DNA of 64,000 bases from Xanthobacteraceae bacterium (GCA_019750915.1 JAIENY010000039.1:22267-86266); one strand, 5' to 3'; positions 17,590-28,613 are shown, counted from the first letter of the stretch. The notes: generated by a model not told the origin, from the letters alone. Made by a program: numbers and translations.

Positions 17590-20290
17590 TCACTTCGCAT
17601 GTATCCGTCTCAGTTTCCTTATTCTGCATCGACTGCGCCGCGAGCCGCTTCAGCTCGGGAATGCATGATCCACAATTGGTGCCTGCCCCGAGCTGAACCC
17701 CGATGTCCCGATGCGATCGGGCAGCACCACTTTTTAGCCTTTCGCAGATCGTGTTGCGCCCAACGCCGAAGCAGGCGCAAACAATCGGACCTTGGCCCGC
17801 CGCGCCGCTCATCTCCCTGCCCGACAGCAGGCTCCGACGCTGCTCGTCACTTAGCTCGTCGGCTGCGAAAAGCACTTTGACAGCATCCCAGTCCGTATCA
17901 TGCGACGATGGCTCGACAAACACACAGGTTTCAATCCGATCTTGATTGAACGATGCGGCGCGATAGATCTCCTGTCCAGCGTCGCTGTACTCAATGATTT
18001 CTCCGCCAAGAACTTCAGCGTCGAACCATTGTCGCCATGAGACGTCGTCACGCGACGCGAACAGATAGCCGTACCCCCCGCTTACAGACACGCGCGCCCA
18101 CCACACACCTTTCGGCAATGGCAATTCCTTGCGTGACAGCACAAATCCCCGCAGGCCGAAGATGCAGCGCTCGAAGGCCGCGGGGGTGGCCTTGTTTTCA
18201 GGCTGGCCGGAATAGGGATCGGTGAATGGGGCAACCAATGCACCAATCCGCGCCGACGAAGAATTTTCGGCACTCCAGTGGATCGGTGCGAATAACATTC
18301 CGCGCTGCTGCCGCTCGGTAACCACGACCCGCAGGATACATTGCCCGAGGTCGGTCGCCACCCGTGCGAATTCGCCGTCCTCTACACCAGCGTCTCGTGC
18401 GTCCTGCGGATTCACCTCCACGAACGGCACCGGCAAATGCTGCCCCAGCCGAGGACTAAGTCCGGTCCGCGTCATCGTATGCCACTGATCGCGAATCCGG
18501 CCGGTGTTGAGCACCATCGGCCGTGCTGCGGATGTCATCCCACGGAGCGCCGGAATCTCGGGCGCGATAAACCGCGCACGGCGATCGTTTGTATAAAAGC
18601 CGCCTTCTGCGAAAAATCTGGCCTCCCCGCTGCCGTCGCTCCGCGCCGGCCAGGATAGCGGCACCAACTCGTCAAACGCATCTTCTCGGATATCGGCAAG
18701 TGCGCCAAGATCAAAGTCCCGGCGGCCTTCGTTCTCAAAGGCGGACAGCCGGCAATGCTCGCGGAAGATATCGGCCGCGGAGCCATACGCAAACGCCTCG
18801 CCGAAACCGAGCCGCTTGGCGACCTCGCTGACGATCCACCAGTCCGGCTTCGCCGATCCTGCGGCCTTCAGAAATGGTCGCTGCCGGGAAATCCGCCGTT
18901 CGGAGTTTGTCACGGTGCCCGACTTTTCTCCCCACGCATGGGCAGGAAGCAATACGTGCACGCCGGAGTTCACGGTGTCGTTCGAGCGAACATTTTCTGA
19001 CACCACAAACAGATCGAGCTTTTTCATCGCGTCACGAGCCGCGTCTGCGTTCGGCAATGACACGACAGGATTGGTCCCCATCACCCACAGCGCCTTGATG
19101 TCGCCGCGGGAGATCGCGTTGAACATCTGTACCGCTTTCAATCCCTCGTGGGTTGCGATGCGCGGGGCCTGCCAGAACCGCCGAACCCGGTCGATGTCCA
19201 CGGGCGTAAAATGCATGTGCGCTGCCAGTTGATTGGCCAGTCCGCCGACCTCTCGTCCCCCCATCGCATTGGGTTGCCCGGTCAGCGAGAACGGTCCCAT
19301 TCCTGGCCGTCCGATCCGCGCGGTTGCAAGATGGCAGTTGATGATAGCGTTGACCTTGTCGGTGCCCTGCGCAGACTGGTTCACACCCTGCGAATAAAGC
19401 GTGACGACCTTCGGTGTATCGCTAAACATTCGGAAAAAGGCGTCGATATCCTGTTCGGAAAGACCTGTCGCCAGCGCGGTTGCCGCGACGCTGCCAGCAA
19501 TAATCCGCGCCCGCGCCAACGCATCCTCGAAGCCCGACGTGTAGTCAGCGATATAATCCCGATCAAGGGCACCCTGTCCGGCCAGATAAGTCAGCAAGCC
19601 GCCAAACAGCGCCGTATCGGTCCCCGGCTTCAGTCCGAGAAACAAGTCGGCATCGCCCGCCGTCTCGGTCTGCCGAGGATCAATCACGACGATACGTGCA
19701 CCTCGTTCCTGCTTGTTACGAAGCATCCGCTGATAAAGCACCGGATGACACCACGCCGCATTCGAACCGACCAGCACCAGCAGATCGGCCTCATCGAGAT
19801 CCTCATAATTGCCCGGCACTGTGTCGGAGCCGAACGCGCGGCGGTGTCCCGCGACAGACGACGACATGCAGAGCCGTGAATTCGTGTCGACATTGGCGCC
19901 GCCGATAAACCCCTTCATCAGCTTGTTGGCGACGTAGTAGTCCTCCGTCAGCAACTGGCCCGACAGATAGAATGCGACCGAACCCGGTCCGTGCTTGGCG
20001 ATGATGTGGCGCAGGCGATGAGCAACGTGATTGAGCGCATCGTCCCAGGCCACTTCCTCCATATCGCCGTCCGAGCAACGAATCATCGGCTGCAAGAGGC
20101 GTTGGGTCTCGGACAAAGTTTCTCCAAGAGCAGACCCCTTCGAGCAAAGCCGACCGAAATTGGCCGGATGTTCGGGATCGCCCGAAATGGACGCGCCGCC
20201 TTTTCCGTCCGGTGTCGCCAATACGCCGCAGCCGACGCCGCAATAGGGACAAGTCGTCTTGACCGATGCCGCAGACAGATCACTCTTCAT
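17576..20290 (-). CDS. nasA: Assimilatory nitrate reductase, molybdopterin catalytic subunit with BFD-like domain
   Basis: 904 residues, cytoplasmic, no Tat signal, as expected for the assimilatory enzyme. The N-terminal [4Fe-4S] ligands are in CPYCGVGCG and RLCSKGSAL. Molybdopterin-dinucleotide-binding regions follow, including the C-terminal [18 protein letters not shown] [16 protein letters not shown]. The last 70 residues form a BFD-like [2Fe-2S] domain ([15 protein letters not shown] and [16 protein letters not shown]), which accepts electrons from a reductase partner. It is the last gene of the nitrate operon, 12 bp after the CysJ-like flavoprotein. AGGA upstream of ATG 20290 supports the start. 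Confidence 0.94.
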   Translation of the reverse strand: MKSDLSAASVKTTCPYCGVGCGVLATPDGKGGASISGDPEHPANFGRLCSKGSALGETLSETQRLLQPMIRCSDGDMEEVAWDDALNHVAHRLRHIIAKHGPGSVAFYLSGQLLTEDYYVANKLMKGFIGGANVDTNSRLCMSSSVAGHRRAFGSDTVPGNYEDLDEADLLVLVGSNAAWCHPVLYQRMLRNKQERGARIVVIDPRQTETAGDADLFLGLKPGTDTALFGGLLTYLAGQGALDRDYIADYTSGFEDALARARIIAGSVAATALATGLSEQDIDAFFRMFSDTPKVVTLYSQGVNQSAQGTDKVNAIINCHLATARIGRPGMGPFSLTGQPNAMGGREVGGLANQLAAHMHFTPVDIDRVRRFWQAPRIATHEGLKAVQMFNAISRGDIKALWVMGTNPVVSLPNADAARDAMKKLDLFVVSENVRSNDTVNSGVHVLLPAHAWGEKSGTVTNSERRISRQRPFLKAAGSAKPDWWIVSEVAKRLGFGEAFAYGSAADIFREHCRLSAFENEGRRDFDLGALADIREDAFDELVPLSWPARSDGSGEARFFAEGGFYTNDRRARFIAPEIPALRGMTSAARPMVLNTGRIRDQWHTMTRTGLSPRLGQHLPVPFVEVNPQDARDAGVEDGEFARVATDLGQCILRVVVTERQQRGMLFAPIHWSAENSSSARIGALVAPFTDPYSGQPENKATPAAFERCIFGLRGFVLSRKELPLPKGVWWARVSVSGGYGYLFASRDDVSWRQWFDAEVLGGEIIEYSDAGQEIYRAASFNQDRIETCVFVEPSSHDTDWDAVKVLFAADELSDEQRRSLLSGREMSGAAGQGPIVCACFGVGRNTICERLKSGAARSHRDIGVQLGAGTNCGSCIPELKRLAAQSMQNKETETDTCEVISAS

Positions 20291-20302
20291 GCGTGCAGGT
20301 CC

Positions 20303-21922
20303 TCAATAGACGTCCTGCTGATACCGGCCTTTTTTCTTCAGGTCGGCAACGAACGCCACGGCCTCGTCGGTCGAGCGGGCGCCGAACTGCGCGGCGATAT
20401 CGACAAGGGCACGCTCGACGTCCTTGGCCATGCGCTTGGCATCGCCGCAGACGTAGACATGGGCTCCCTCCGCAAGCCACGACCAAAGCTCGCGACCAAC
20501 TTCACGCATACGATCCTGCACGTAAAACTTCTCTCCGGTGTCGCGAGACCATGCCAGAGAGAGGCGCGTCAGGTGCCCCGACGATTTCATCGCATTGAGT
20601 TCGTCAGAATAAAAGAAATCGCAGTCACTGCGTTGATGGCCGAAGAACAGCCAGTTGCGGCCCGTCGCCTTTGTCGCTTGCCGCTCATGCAGGAAGGCGC
20701 GGAACGGCGCGATGCCAGTGCCCGGCCCGACCATGATGATGGGAATGTTTGGGTCCTCAGGCAAGCCGAAGCCATGCGCTTTCTGGACGTAGACTTTCAG
20801 CTTCTCGCCGGGCTTGACGCGGTCGGCGAAGAAGGTCGAGGCAACGCCAAGGCGTTTGCGCTTGCCGATGACGTAGCGCACGGTATCGACGGTCAGCGAG
20901 AGCCGGCCCGGCGTTGCGTTATGCGACGATGAAATCGAATAAAGCCGAGGCTGCAAAGACTCAAGCGCCTCAACAAACGCTTCTGGATGCGGGCGAACGC
21001 CGGAGAACTTCTGCAGCGTGGCCATGACGTCGAGATTGGCGGCATCGCCATCCGGATCGTCACCGGCGGCAAGCGCTCGCGCTTTTTCGCGCAAGGTCCC
21101 GCCAGTGATGAAGGACATCAGTTCGAACAACGAGTCCGGCGCGGGGGACAGCGACACGTCGTCCCGCAGCACATCGCGCAGTTTCTTGCCGTTGATCTGC
21201 GTTTCATGCGAGACACCGATCATCGCGATGATCTGGTCGACCAGACCAAGATCGTTGCTGGCGAATACGCCGAACGAATCCCCAACCACGTAGTCGAGCC
21301 CCGGCCCCGAAAGATCGAACTCAAGATGCCAGGTTTCTTTCTCGGAGCCCGGCCTGTTCAGCAAGCGCCGCGAAAGAAAAACGGCTTCGACCGGATTGTC
21401 CCGCGAGCGCCCCGGCTCACCTGCGGTCTTTGCTGGGATCGCCGAATTTGTCTCGGATTTCATCTCCCCGCTTGCGGTGGCCGGCGCTGGCGCCTTGTCC
21501 AGCTCTTCATGAAGCTGTTTCAGCATCCGGGCGGTTTCCTTGCCGCCTGGCACACACAGATTGAGCCGCGCCTCGGACTTACTGGCGATGACTTCCGAAT
21601 AGTCGTTACAGTTGTATCCGCACTGGCCGCAATCCTGCTGTGCCATCGCTGCCATCATGCGGCGGCGAAGCGGGCGCCCTTCCGCAAGTTTCATGCGGTC
21701 GGCAAGCGGGATGGTTTGGTCGTGCCATGGCGCCTCGCCGTCGTCGCCATCTCCCGCACCCTGCATGACAGCAGCACCCTGCTCGGCAGACAGCGGCGTC
21801 ACGGCGTTGTCGAGCGAGATCATGCCGGCGAAAAAGCCATTCAGCCAAGCGCGCTGATCTTCGGTAAAGGGCGCTGTGTCGGGGATGAGCTCGATGCGCG
21901 GCGGAGGACTAATCTGGTTCAC
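20303..21922 (-). CDS. CysJ-like FAD/NADPH flavoprotein reductase with N-terminal iron-sulfur motif
   Basis: 539 residues from GTG 21922 (GGAGG 7 bases upstream; GTGA overlap with nirA). The C-terminal two-thirds matches the FAD/NADPH module of sulfite reductase flavoprotein: RLYSISSS for [19 protein letters not shown] for [16 protein letters not shown]. No FMN flavodoxin domain is present. Instead there are four cysteines at 98, 101, 105 and 123 (CGQCGYNC and NLCVPGG), the pattern of a [4Fe-4S] cluster. Inferred role: pass NADPH electrons through FAD and the cluster to NasA and/or NirA in the same operon. Confidence 0.85.
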   Translation of the reverse strand: MNQISPPPRIELIPDTAPFTEDQRAWLNGFFAGMISLDNAVTPLSAEQGAAVMQGAGDGDDGEAPWHDQTIPLADRMKLAEGRPLRRRMMAAMAQQDCGQCGYNCNDYSEVIASKSEARLNLCVPGGKETARMLKQLHEELDKAPAPATASGEMKSETNSAIPAKTAGEPGRSRDNPVEAVFLSRRLLNRPGSEKETWHLEFDLSGPGLDYVVGDSFGVFASNDLGLVDQIIAMIGVSHETQINGKKLRDVLRDDVSLSPAPDSLFELMSFITGGTLREKARALAAGDDPDGDAANLDVMATLQKFSGVRPHPEAFVEALESLQPRLYSISSSHNATPGRLSLTVDTVRYVIGKRKRLGVASTFFADRVKPGEKLKVYVQKAHGFGLPEDPNIPIIMVGPGTGIAPFRAFLHERQATKATGRNWLFFGHQRSDCDFFYSDELNAMKSSGHLTRLSLAWSRDTGEKFYVQDRMREVGRELWSWLAEGAHVYVCGDAKRMAKDVERALVDIAAQFGARSTDEAVAFVADLKKKGRYQQDVY

Positions 21923-23679
21923 GATGCCACCTCCTTGTCCGCCATCTGCTTGATCGCTTCGAGATCGTTGCGCTTGGCAAAATTGACGAACGTCTCTTTA
22001 GCCGAAGAGCGGTTCGCCACATATGCCTTGAGAATGCGCTCGACCGTCTGCGGAGCATCATCCGCCTTGACGTTCTGATAAAGCTCGCGCGCCATCATTC
22101 CGTCAGGCCCGTAACCGCCTCCCACCAGGACGTGGTAACCGTCAACGGTATCGCCCTCCTCGTTCACTGGCACCCGCGCGCCGATCAGGCCGATATCGCC
22201 GATATAATGCTGCGCACAGGAATGATGACAGCCGGTGAGATGAATATTGACCGGCTGATCGAGGGTGATGCGCTCATCGCACCATGAGCCGATCAAGTCA
22301 GCATTCTCCTTGGTATGGGCATTCGCAAAGCGGCAGCCAGTTGCGCCAGTACAAGCGACAAGGCCGGCGCGGACGACCGACGTTTGCGCGGACAGTCCGA
22401 GCAGCTCGATGCCCTTCACCACGATCTCGACATCCTGATCCTTCACGCCGGACAGCAGCAGATTCTGCCAGACCGTGAGACGGATATCACCGTCCCCCAG
22501 ATCGGAAGACAGTTTCGCCAGACCGCGCATCTGCTCCGGCGACATCAAGCCGAGCTTCAGCGCAACACCGATCCAGTTCAACCCCTTCTGCTTCTGAGGA
22601 TGCACTCCGACATGCGCAAGGCGATCAAATACCGGACGCTGTTCGACCGCTTCCGGCGCGACGCGCATGAGTTTGCGGCCAAGCTTTTCCTCGACTGCCG
22701 TCAGATATTTCTCGAATCCCCAGGCATCGAGAACGTATTTCAGCCGCGCCTTATTACGGTTGGTGCGATCGCCGTTCTCGATAAAGACCCGCAGGATCGC
22801 ATCGGCAACGGCGATCGCCTCGTCTGGCTTGAGAATGACGCCCGTATCGCGTGCAAGATCGCGGTGCCCGGTAATTCCGCCAAGCGCGAGCCGATAGTAA
22901 ACTCCGGGCTCGACGCCATACCCGTCCGCCACCTTCACTGCCTGAAATGCGATATCGTTGGTATCCTCGAGGACCGCGATCCGACCTGCGCCATCGAAGG
23001 CAATATTGAACTTGCGCGGCAGTCCATAGAGCGAACGATCGTTGAGGATATGGAAATGCATGGCGCGGGCATGTGGACGCGTATCCAGCAATTCCTGCGG
23101 ATCGATACCGGCTGTCGGTGTTCCAGTGACATTACGGATATTGTCGGCACCAGAACCGCGTGAACACAGGCCGATATCCTGAATGGCCTCGATGACGTTA
23201 ACGGCGCTCTTCGGCTCGATCTCACGCAGCTGCAGGTTGGCGCGCGTTGTCACATGCGCGTAAGGACCAGCAAACCGCTCCGCAATATCGGCGACCCCGG
23301 CAAGCTGCCAGTGCTTCAGGATGCCATTGGGAATCCGCAACCTGCACATATAGGAGGATTGCGTCGGCGCGACGTAGAAGATGCCGTAATACCGCCAGCG
23401 AAAATTGTCCTGCGGCTTAGGTGCCTCGTTGTTCGTTGCCTGAGCGATCAGGCGGGGATAGGCATCGAATGGATGTTCGTCCCGTTTGAACTTTTCCTGG
23501 TCAGACAGCTTTCCGCCCGCCGCGACGGTGCGGTCCTGCGCCTTGACATGAATGGCATCGGGTCCGACAGGTTCGGCCTTGGTGGCCGGCGCGCCTGTCC
23601 TTGTCAGGCGCGACGCGCTAAGGCCCGAGACAAAACCCTCAAGATAACGTTTCTGGTCCGGCGAAAAATCGTTCGACAT
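21919..23679 (-). CDS. nirA: Assimilatory nitrite reductase, siroheme/[4Fe-4S] (NirA type)
   Basis: 586 residues from ATG 23679 (GTG 23682 also possible). It reduces nitrite to ammonium in the cytoplasm. The siroheme/[4Fe-4S] ligands are the C-x5-C of ACTGATGC and the C-x3-C of TGCHHSC. Two half-repeats of the nitrite/sulfite reductase ferredoxin-like fold are present. It is a single-chain NirA and not the NADH-dependent NirB. The first 70 residues are a low-conservation extension. It is coupled at both ends, 3 bp after the FAD reductase and overlapping the flavoprotein by GTGA. Confidence 0.92.
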   Translation of the reverse strand: MSNDFSPDQKRYLEGFVSGLSASRLTRTGAPATKAEPVGPDAIHVKAQDRTVAAGGKLSDQEKFKRDEHPFDAYPRLIAQATNNEAPKPQDNFRWRYYGIFYVAPTQSSYMCRLRIPNGILKHWQLAGVADIAERFAGPYAHVTTRANLQLREIEPKSAVNVIEAIQDIGLCSRGSGADNIRNVTGTPTAGIDPQELLDTRPHARAMHFHILNDRSLYGLPRKFNIAFDGAGRIAVLEDTNDIAFQAVKVADGYGVEPGVYYRLALGGITGHRDLARDTGVILKPDEAIAVADAILRVFIENGDRTNRNKARLKYVLDAWGFEKYLTAVEEKLGRKLMRVAPEAVEQRPVFDRLAHVGVHPQKQKGLNWIGVALKLGLMSPEQMRGLAKLSSDLGDGDIRLTVWQNLLLSGVKDQDVEIVVKGIELLGLSAQTSVVRAGLVACTGATGCRFANAHTKENADLIGSWCDERITLDQPVNIHLTGCHHSCAQHYIGDIGLIGARVPVNEEGDTVDGYHVLVGGGYGPDGMMARELYQNVKADDAPQTVERILKAYVANRSSAKETFVNFAKRNDLEAIKQMADKEVAS

Positions 23680-23682
23680 CAC

Positions 23683-24897
23683 TCATGCAGCTTTCAGCTC
23701 CGCCAGCGCGCGGCCAAACATCAGTTCGTTGCGCATTAAGGCGACAGGTTTTTGGGTGCGTATAAGATCCAGATACCAGAGGGCATCTTCCGTATCCCCG
23801 ACCAGCACGGCTCCAATGAGCCGCCCATCGTCGACGATCAGTTTCTTGTACGTGCCACGTCGCACATCGCGAAACGTCATTGTTTCGCTGCCGTGCCGGC
23901 CCTCGAAATCTCCGGCCGAGAAAACATTCACGCCAGAGACTTTGAGATTGGTGGAGACGACGCTGCCTCCGTACCTGGAAGCCTTATCAGCGAGGACGTC
24001 CGCCAGAATTTTTGCTTGTTCGTAGGCCGGCTCGACCAGCCCGTAGCACGTACCGCGGTGCTCAGCACATTCGCCGAGCGCGAACACGTTTGGCGAACTC
24101 GTACGCATCTCATCATCGACCAGAATGCCCCGCCCCACATCAATACCGGCATTTTTTGCCAACCCCACGTTGGGCCGGATGCCTGCGGCAAAGATCACCG
24201 CGTCAGCCTCAATGAGGCAGCCATCGGCCAGCTCGACGCCGGTAACTTTGTCCGTGCCGATAATCTTCGTGGTGCTTGCCTCGAGAATGACCTGCACGCC
24301 CTTCGCTTCAACGCGCTGCTTGAGCATCGCTGCCGCGGTCGCATCAAGTTGCCGCTCCATCAGCCTGTCCATCAAATGCAGCAGCTTCACCGCAGATCCC
24401 GCCTTGGCAAGACCATAGGCTGCCTCGAGCCCAAGCAGGCCGCCGCCGATAACCACAATGCGCTTCCGATCGCCTGCAAGCTGCAACAGGGTTTCGACGT
24501 CACGGCTGTCGCGAAAGGTATGAACACCTTGAAGACCTGCGCCGGGGATATTCAGTCGCAGCGCCTGCGAACCGGTGGCAAGCACGAGCTTGGAATAACC
24601 AATGCCATTGCCGTTCGCGAGCGTGACGATGCGCCGGCCGGTATCAATAGCAGTCGCCGCGCAGCCGTAGGTCAGCGTCACGCCGCGAGTCCGCCACCAG
24701 TCCGCCGATTTCAGCTCAATCTCCGCGGATTCGATTTCACCTGCCAGCACTGACGATAACAGCACGCGATTATAGGCCAGCCGCGGTTCATCCCCGATCA
24801 CGGCGATGGCATAGCGACCCAACGCACGGCTGGTCAATTCATCGACAAATCGCGCCGCCGCCATTCCGTTTCCGACAATAACAAGAGCTTCGCTCAT
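23683..24897 (-). CDS. NirB-N-terminus-like FAD-dependent NAD(P)H oxidoreductase
   Basis: 404 residues. The FAD motif is VIVGNGMAAARFVDEL, the NAD(P)H motif is IVVIGGGLLGLEAAYGLAKAG, and the second FAD motif is NVFALGECAEHRG. The sequence follows the FAD module of NADH-nitrite reductase NirB (YNRVLLSSVLAGE) but stops before the siroheme part. It is therefore a free-standing reductase. It lies between the globin and nirA genes in the nitrate operon. Possible electron acceptors are NirA, the BFD-like domain of NasA, or the globin; sequence alone does not decide. Confidence 0.88.
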   Translation of the reverse strand: MSEALVIVGNGMAAARFVDELTSRALGRYAIAVIGDEPRLAYNRVLLSSVLAGEIESAEIELKSADWWRTRGVTLTYGCAATAIDTGRRIVTLANGNGIGYSKLVLATGSQALRLNIPGAGLQGVHTFRDSRDVETLLQLAGDRKRIVVIGGGLLGLEAAYGLAKAGSAVKLLHLMDRLMERQLDATAAAMLKQRVEAKGVQVILEASTTKIIGTDKVTGVELADGCLIEADAVIFAAGIRPNVGLAKNAGIDVGRGILVDDEMRTSSPNVFALGECAEHRGTCYGLVEPAYEQAKILADVLADKASRYGGSVVSTNLKVSGVNVFSAGDFEGRHGSETMTFRDVRRGTYKKLIVDDGRLIGAVLVGDTEDALWYLDLIRTQKPVALMRNELMFGRALAELKAA

Positions 24898-24907
24898 GCG
24901 TGTGCCA

Positions 24908-25330
24908 TCACTCCGCAGCCTGTTGGCCGTAGGCTTCGTTGATCATGTAACCTGACAACATGCCGTAAGCGGACGTCCAGGCCGCGGCGACGTCGCTCGT
25001 CCACGCCTCACCCAGGCCCTTTTCCAGGGTCCATAGCAGCGCGGCGCCCACCAGCGAATAATGTGCCGCCTCAACTCCGTAGCCGACATGCTTTCTCGCC
25101 AAAGCGCTGGCCGCGGGAAGCACCGAGGGCAGATCGGACAAACCGTTCACGACCACAGCTAGCGTTCCCATCAAGGCCTTGCGCTGAACTGCCATGTCGT
25201 CTTTGAACATTGGCCTCACCTGCGGAGCGATCTCGAACAGACGATCGTAGAAGATCGCCGCGGCCTGATCTGCGATCGGCACCACCTTGCGGAAGCTATC
25301 CTGCACAAGGGCGACTTGATCCGGCGTCAT
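24908..25330 (-). CDS. Single-domain globin (flavohaemoglobin/Vgb-type haem domain)
   Basis: 140 residues from ATG 25330, with GGGAGG upstream favouring it over 25345. Globin features: Tyr B10 in IFYDRLFEI, Phe CD1 in VRPMFKDD, Gln E7 in MAVQRKALM and the proximal His F8 in ALARKHVGYGV. These match the haem domain of bacterial Hmp, but no reductase domain follows. The adjacent FAD reductase gene could serve it. In the nitrate operon the expected job is to remove nitric oxide formed as a by-product of nitrite reduction; this is inference. Confidence 0.88.
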   Translation of the reverse strand: MTPDQVALVQDSFRKVVPIADQAAAIFYDRLFEIAPQVRPMFKDDMAVQRKALMGTLAVVVNGLSDLPSVLPAASALARKHVGYGVEAAHYSLVGAALLWTLEKGLGEAWTSDVAAAWTSAYGMLSGYMINEAYGQQAAE

Positions 25331-25348
25331 TATTTCCTCCCTCAAATG

Positions 25349-26143
25349 TCAGGCCGCCTCGACGAACCGATGCCGTTCGTAAAGGAACTCAAGAACGCGC
25401 TTTCGGCACTTCAGGTAAGTCGCATCCGTGGCCAGTTCGAGCCGTTTGCGCGGATGAGACAGGTCAACCTGCAGAATTTCGCCGATGCGAGCGCTCGGCC
25501 CATTCGTCATCATCACGATTCGATCGGACAACAACACCGCTTCATCGACATCATGAGTGATCATCAGCACCGTATTATTCAGTTTCTGATGGATCGCCAT
25601 CACGGAATCCTGCAAGTGAGCCCGCGTGAGCGCGTCGAGCGCGCCGAATGGCTCGTCGAGCAAAAGCACTTTTGGCTCCATCGCAAGTGCGCGTGCAATG
25701 CCAACGCGCTGCTTCATGCCGCCGGAGATTTCCGATGGCCGCTTGTCCTTGGCGTGCGCCATCTGGACAAGGTTAAGGTTATGCATCGTCCATGCGTCGC
25801 GTTCGGCGCGCGATTTGCTCGAGCCGAATACCTTGTCGACACCCAGCCGCACGTTCTCATAGACCGTAAGCCAAGGTAGCAAGCTATGGTTCTGGAACAC
25901 CACGGCACGATCCGGTCCCGGCGAATTCACCTCGCGGCTCTCGAGAATAACGCCCCCTGTCGTCGCGCGGGTGAGGCCCGCAACGATATTAAGCAGCGTC
26001 GACTTTCCGCAACCGGAATGACCGATAATCGAAACGTATTCGCCCTTGGCGATGTCGAGGTTGATGTCTTTCAGAACCTCGGTGCTCGCCGCGCCGCGGG
26101 TAAAGACCTTGTCGACGTGATCGAGTTTCAGATAGCTGTCCAT
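25349..26143 (-). CDS. nrtD: Nitrate ABC transporter, ATP-binding protein
   Basis: 264 residues. Walker A GHSGCGKST, signature SGGMKQRVGIARAL, Walker B VLLLDEPFGALD and the switch His in MITHDVDEAV are all intact. Sequence follows the NrtC/NrtD/SsuB group of nitrate, sulfonate and taurine importers. It lacks the C-terminal substrate-binding-like domain of cyanobacterial NrtC. GGGAGAGAGG upstream supports ATG 26143. It follows the permease by 12 bp. Nitrate specificity comes from the operon. Confidence 0.93.
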   Translation of the reverse strand: MDSYLKLDHVDKVFTRGAASTEVLKDINLDIAKGEYVSIIGHSGCGKSTLLNIVAGLTRATTGGVILESREVNSPGPDRAVVFQNHSLLPWLTVYENVRLGVDKVFGSSKSRAERDAWTMHNLNLVQMAHAKDKRPSEISGGMKQRVGIARALAMEPKVLLLDEPFGALDALTRAHLQDSVMAIHQKLNNTVLMITHDVDEAVLLSDRIVMMTNGPSARIGEILQVDLSHPRKRLELATDATYLKCRKRVLEFLYERHRFVEAA

Positions 26144-26155
26144 TGCCTCTCTCCC

Positions 26156-27067
26156 TTAAGGCGCCGAGGTGCCGCGAGTGACCAAACCGCCGATCACCGC
26201 GATCAAGCGATCGAGGATGAAGCCGACGATGCCGACATAGACCAGCGCGACGATAATTTCGCTGATGTGCGATGAATTCCAGGCATCCCAGATGAAGAAC
26301 CCGATGCCGACGCCGCCGATCAGCATTTCAGCCGCGACGATTGCAAGCCACGACAGACCGATTCCGATCCGCAACCCGGTGAAGATGTAAGGCGCAGCCG
26401 ACGGCACCATGATCTTGAAGAAGAACTCGACCGGATTGAGCCGAACCACGGCGGCGACGTTCCGATAATCCTGCGGAATGTTACGGATACCGACGGCTGT
26501 GTTGATGATGATCGGCCACACCGACGTGATGAAAATCACGAAAATCGCCGACGGTTCACCATTGCGAAACGCAGCGAGCGACAACGGCAGCCACGCCAGT
26601 GGCGGAATGGTGCGTAACACCTGGAAAATCGGGTCAAGTCCGCGCATCGCCCAAACGGATTGACCGACCAGTGTGCCAAGCGCAATGCCGATCACAGCCG
26701 CGAACGCATAGCCCATGGCGACGCGTTGCAGGCTTGCCGCAAGATGCAGGCCCAGCCCCTTGTCGGTGCCACCATTGTCGAAGAACGGATGCAGGATCAG
26801 ATCCTGACTGTCCTTCAGCACTTTCAACGGCGGAGGGAGCGCCGCGCCCGGCCCCTGGCAAAGCAGCTGCCAGGTGATCAGCAGCACCGCCAAGACAATC
26901 AACGGAGGCAGAACGTTCGCGGCTGCGTTCCGCACAGCCTTGCCGAGACCGTCAAACCAGGCGGTCTGTTTTGACGGCAATGGAATTATCGACGCCGCCG
27001 CCGACGGTACTTTGTCGGAGGTCGCTGCCTTTCCTGCCATGTTGGGCTTGAGAGCTGTCGTCTTCAC
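26156..27067 (-). CDS. nrtB: Nitrate ABC transporter, permease
   Basis: 303 residues from GTG 27067, preferred over TTG 27073 because GGAG sits 9 bases before the GTG and only 3 before the TTG. The first 60 residues are a polar cytoplasmic extension; six hydrophobic segments follow. The binding-protein-dependent permease loop is near ...AAVVRLNPVEFFFKIMVPSAAPYIFTG (the EAA-like motif that docks on NrtD). It is the membrane channel of the importer, between nrtA and nrtD. Confidence 0.92.
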   Translation of the reverse strand: MKTTALKPNMAGKAATSDKVPSAAASIIPLPSKQTAWFDGLGKAVRNAAANVLPPLIVLAVLLITWQLLCQGPGAALPPPLKVLKDSQDLILHPFFDNGGTDKGLGLHLAASLQRVAMGYAFAAVIGIALGTLVGQSVWAMRGLDPIFQVLRTIPPLAWLPLSLAAFRNGEPSAIFVIFITSVWPIIINTAVGIRNIPQDYRNVAAVVRLNPVEFFFKIMVPSAAPYIFTGLRIGIGLSWLAIVAAEMLIGGVGIGFFIWDAWNSSHISEIIVALVYVGIVGFILDRLIAVIGGLVTRGTSAP

Positions 27068-27125
27068 GATCAATATCTCCAGTTGAGTTGGCGGACCGCG
27101 TTTTCGCGCAGCCCGCCTGCCGCAC

Positions 27126-28445
27126 TCACGCGTCGATGCGCTTGATGGCGAGCGATTTCAGATACGCGGTCGGATCTTCGGGATCGAAGACCTTACCGTC
27201 GAACAACATTTCCTTGCCGCGCGACTTCGAGGCAGGAATATCGGCCGCGGCCACGCCGAGGTCCTTGGCTGCCTCGCGCCACAAATCCTCGCGGTTGACC
27301 TTGGCGATCAATGCCTTCGCGTCCGTGTTCACGGGCAACTTGCCCCAGCGGATATTCTCGGTGATGAACCACTGATCGTGACTCTGGAACGGGTATGAGG
27401 CGTGGTCACGCCAGAACTTCATCAGAAGCGGACTGTTCTTCTCGACCTTGCCCGTGCCGTAGTCGAAATTACCCTTGATGCGTTCGATGATGTCTTCGAC
27501 CGGAACATTCATCCATTGGCGCTTGGCCGAAATCTCAGCCATCTCCTGTTTATTCTCGTCCTTGTCGCACCATTGGAGGGCTTCCATCACCGCCATCAAC
27601 AGTGCCTTGGCCGCGTTCGGATTCTTCTCAACCCATGCCGCCCGCATGCCGAGCGCCTTTTCCGGATGGTCCTTCCAGATCTCGCCGGTTGTCAGTGCCG
27701 AATAGCCGGACTTCTGGTGAATGAGCTGCTCGTTCCACGGCTCGCCGACGCAAAGGCAGTCCATGGTGCCGACTTTCATGTTCGCCACCATCTGCGGCGG
27801 CGGGACCACGATGGTTTCAACGTCCTTGTCCGGATCGATGCCGCCCGCCGCCATCCAGTAGCGGATCCACAAATCATGGGTACCGCCGGGGAAGGTCATC
27901 GCAGCCTTCACGGATTTGCCGGACGCTTTCTTTTTCTCAAATGCCGCAGCCAGCGGCTTGGCATCGAGACCGATCTTCAGATCGGCATATTCGTTGCTGA
28001 CGGAGATTCCCTGACAGTTCAGATCGAGCCGCGCCAGGATATGCATCGGCGTTGGCACGTTGTTCTGAGTGACAGTACCGGCGGAAATCAGATAGGGCAT
28101 CGGCGTGAGGATGTGAGCGCCGTCGATACCGCCGCCTTCCGATCCCAACACAAGATTGTCGCGCGTCGTGCCCCATGACGCCTGTTTCAGGACCTCGACG
28201 TCCGGCATGCCGTATTTGGCGAAGAACCCCTTTTCCTTGGCGACAAAAAGTGGCGAAGCATCTGTGAGCGCGATGAAGCCGAGCTTGGCGCCCTTCACTT
28301 CAGGTCCGGCGCTCTGCGCAAAAGCGCCAGCCGGAAAATTCAAACGTGCCGCCGCGAGCAGCGCTGCCGTTCCGGCAGCCGCTTTCATCAAACTGCGACG
28401 GCTGATGCCGTCCGTCCCTGATCCCCGAATCGTCCTCATCGCCAT
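27126..28445 (-). CDS. nrtA: Nitrate ABC transporter, substrate-binding protein with Tat signal
   Basis: 439 residues of the NrtA/CmpA family. The N-terminus has a twin-arginine signal (GISRRSLMKAAAGTAALLAA) ending near AFAQS. This means the protein is exported folded to the periplasm. Family motifs include LGFIALTDASPLFVAKEKGFF, the GGTHDLWIRYWMAAGGIDPD region and CVGEPWNEQ. It is the first gene after the attenuator region and the first gene of the structural operon. GAGAGG upstream supports the ATG at 28445. Confidence 0.93.
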   Translation of the reverse strand: MAMRTIRGSGTDGISRRSLMKAAAGTAALLAAARLNFPAGAFAQSAGPEVKGAKLGFIALTDASPLFVAKEKGFFAKYGMPDVEVLKQASWGTTRDNLVLGSEGGGIDGAHILTPMPYLISAGTVTQNNVPTPMHILARLDLNCQGISVSNEYADLKIGLDAKPLAAAFEKKKASGKSVKAAMTFPGGTHDLWIRYWMAAGGIDPDKDVETIVVPPPQMVANMKVGTMDCLCVGEPWNEQLIHQKSGYSALTTGEIWKDHPEKALGMRAAWVEKNPNAAKALLMAVMEALQWCDKDENKQEMAEISAKRQWMNVPVEDIIERIKGNFDYGTGKVEKNSPLLMKFWRDHASYPFQSHDQWFITENIRWGKLPVNTDAKALIAKVNREDLWREAAKDLGVAAADIPASKSRGKEMLFDGKVFDPEDPTAYLKSLAIKRIDA

Positions 28446-28501
28446 CTGTGGTCCTCTCGACGGTCACCGTTGTGTGTTGTTGATCGGCTGCCACCCGGTG
28501 G

Positions 28502-28556
28502 AAAAAACAAAAGCCGCGCCCAAGCTGCGCGCAATTGCGTGCATTGGGACAGCGGC
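28502..28556 (-). terminator. Intrinsic terminator in the nrtA leader (attenuator)
   Basis: On the minus strand a long imperfect stem runs from 28556 to 28513 (GCCGC/GCGGC, CCCAA/TTGGG, TGC/GCA and CGC/GCG pairings around an AATT loop). It is followed directly by TTTTGTTTTTT (28512-28502). It stands 57 bp before the nrtA start and downstream of the sigma-54 promoter, so it would stop transcription before the operon unless antiterminated. NasT-type ANTAR proteins are known to do this. Confidence 0.8.
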
Positions 28557-28563
28557 GTTGCTG

Positions 28564-28579
28564 CATTGGCCCATCAATG
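28564..28579 (-). promoter_or_regulatory. ANTAR-type RNA hairpin in the nrtA leader
   Basis: CATTG-ATGGGC-CAATG on the minus strand: a 5-bp stem with a six-base loop having A at position 1 and G at position 4, the loop rule for ANTAR targets. It lies just before the terminator. A second stem (TCTTC/GAAGA, 28593-28607) lies upstream but has a five-base loop, so it fits the two-hairpin model less well. NasT, encoded upstream, is the expected ligand. Confidence 0.68.
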
Positions 28580-28613
28580 GGACCGGGTGGCCTCTTCGGC
28601 CTGAAGACAGATA

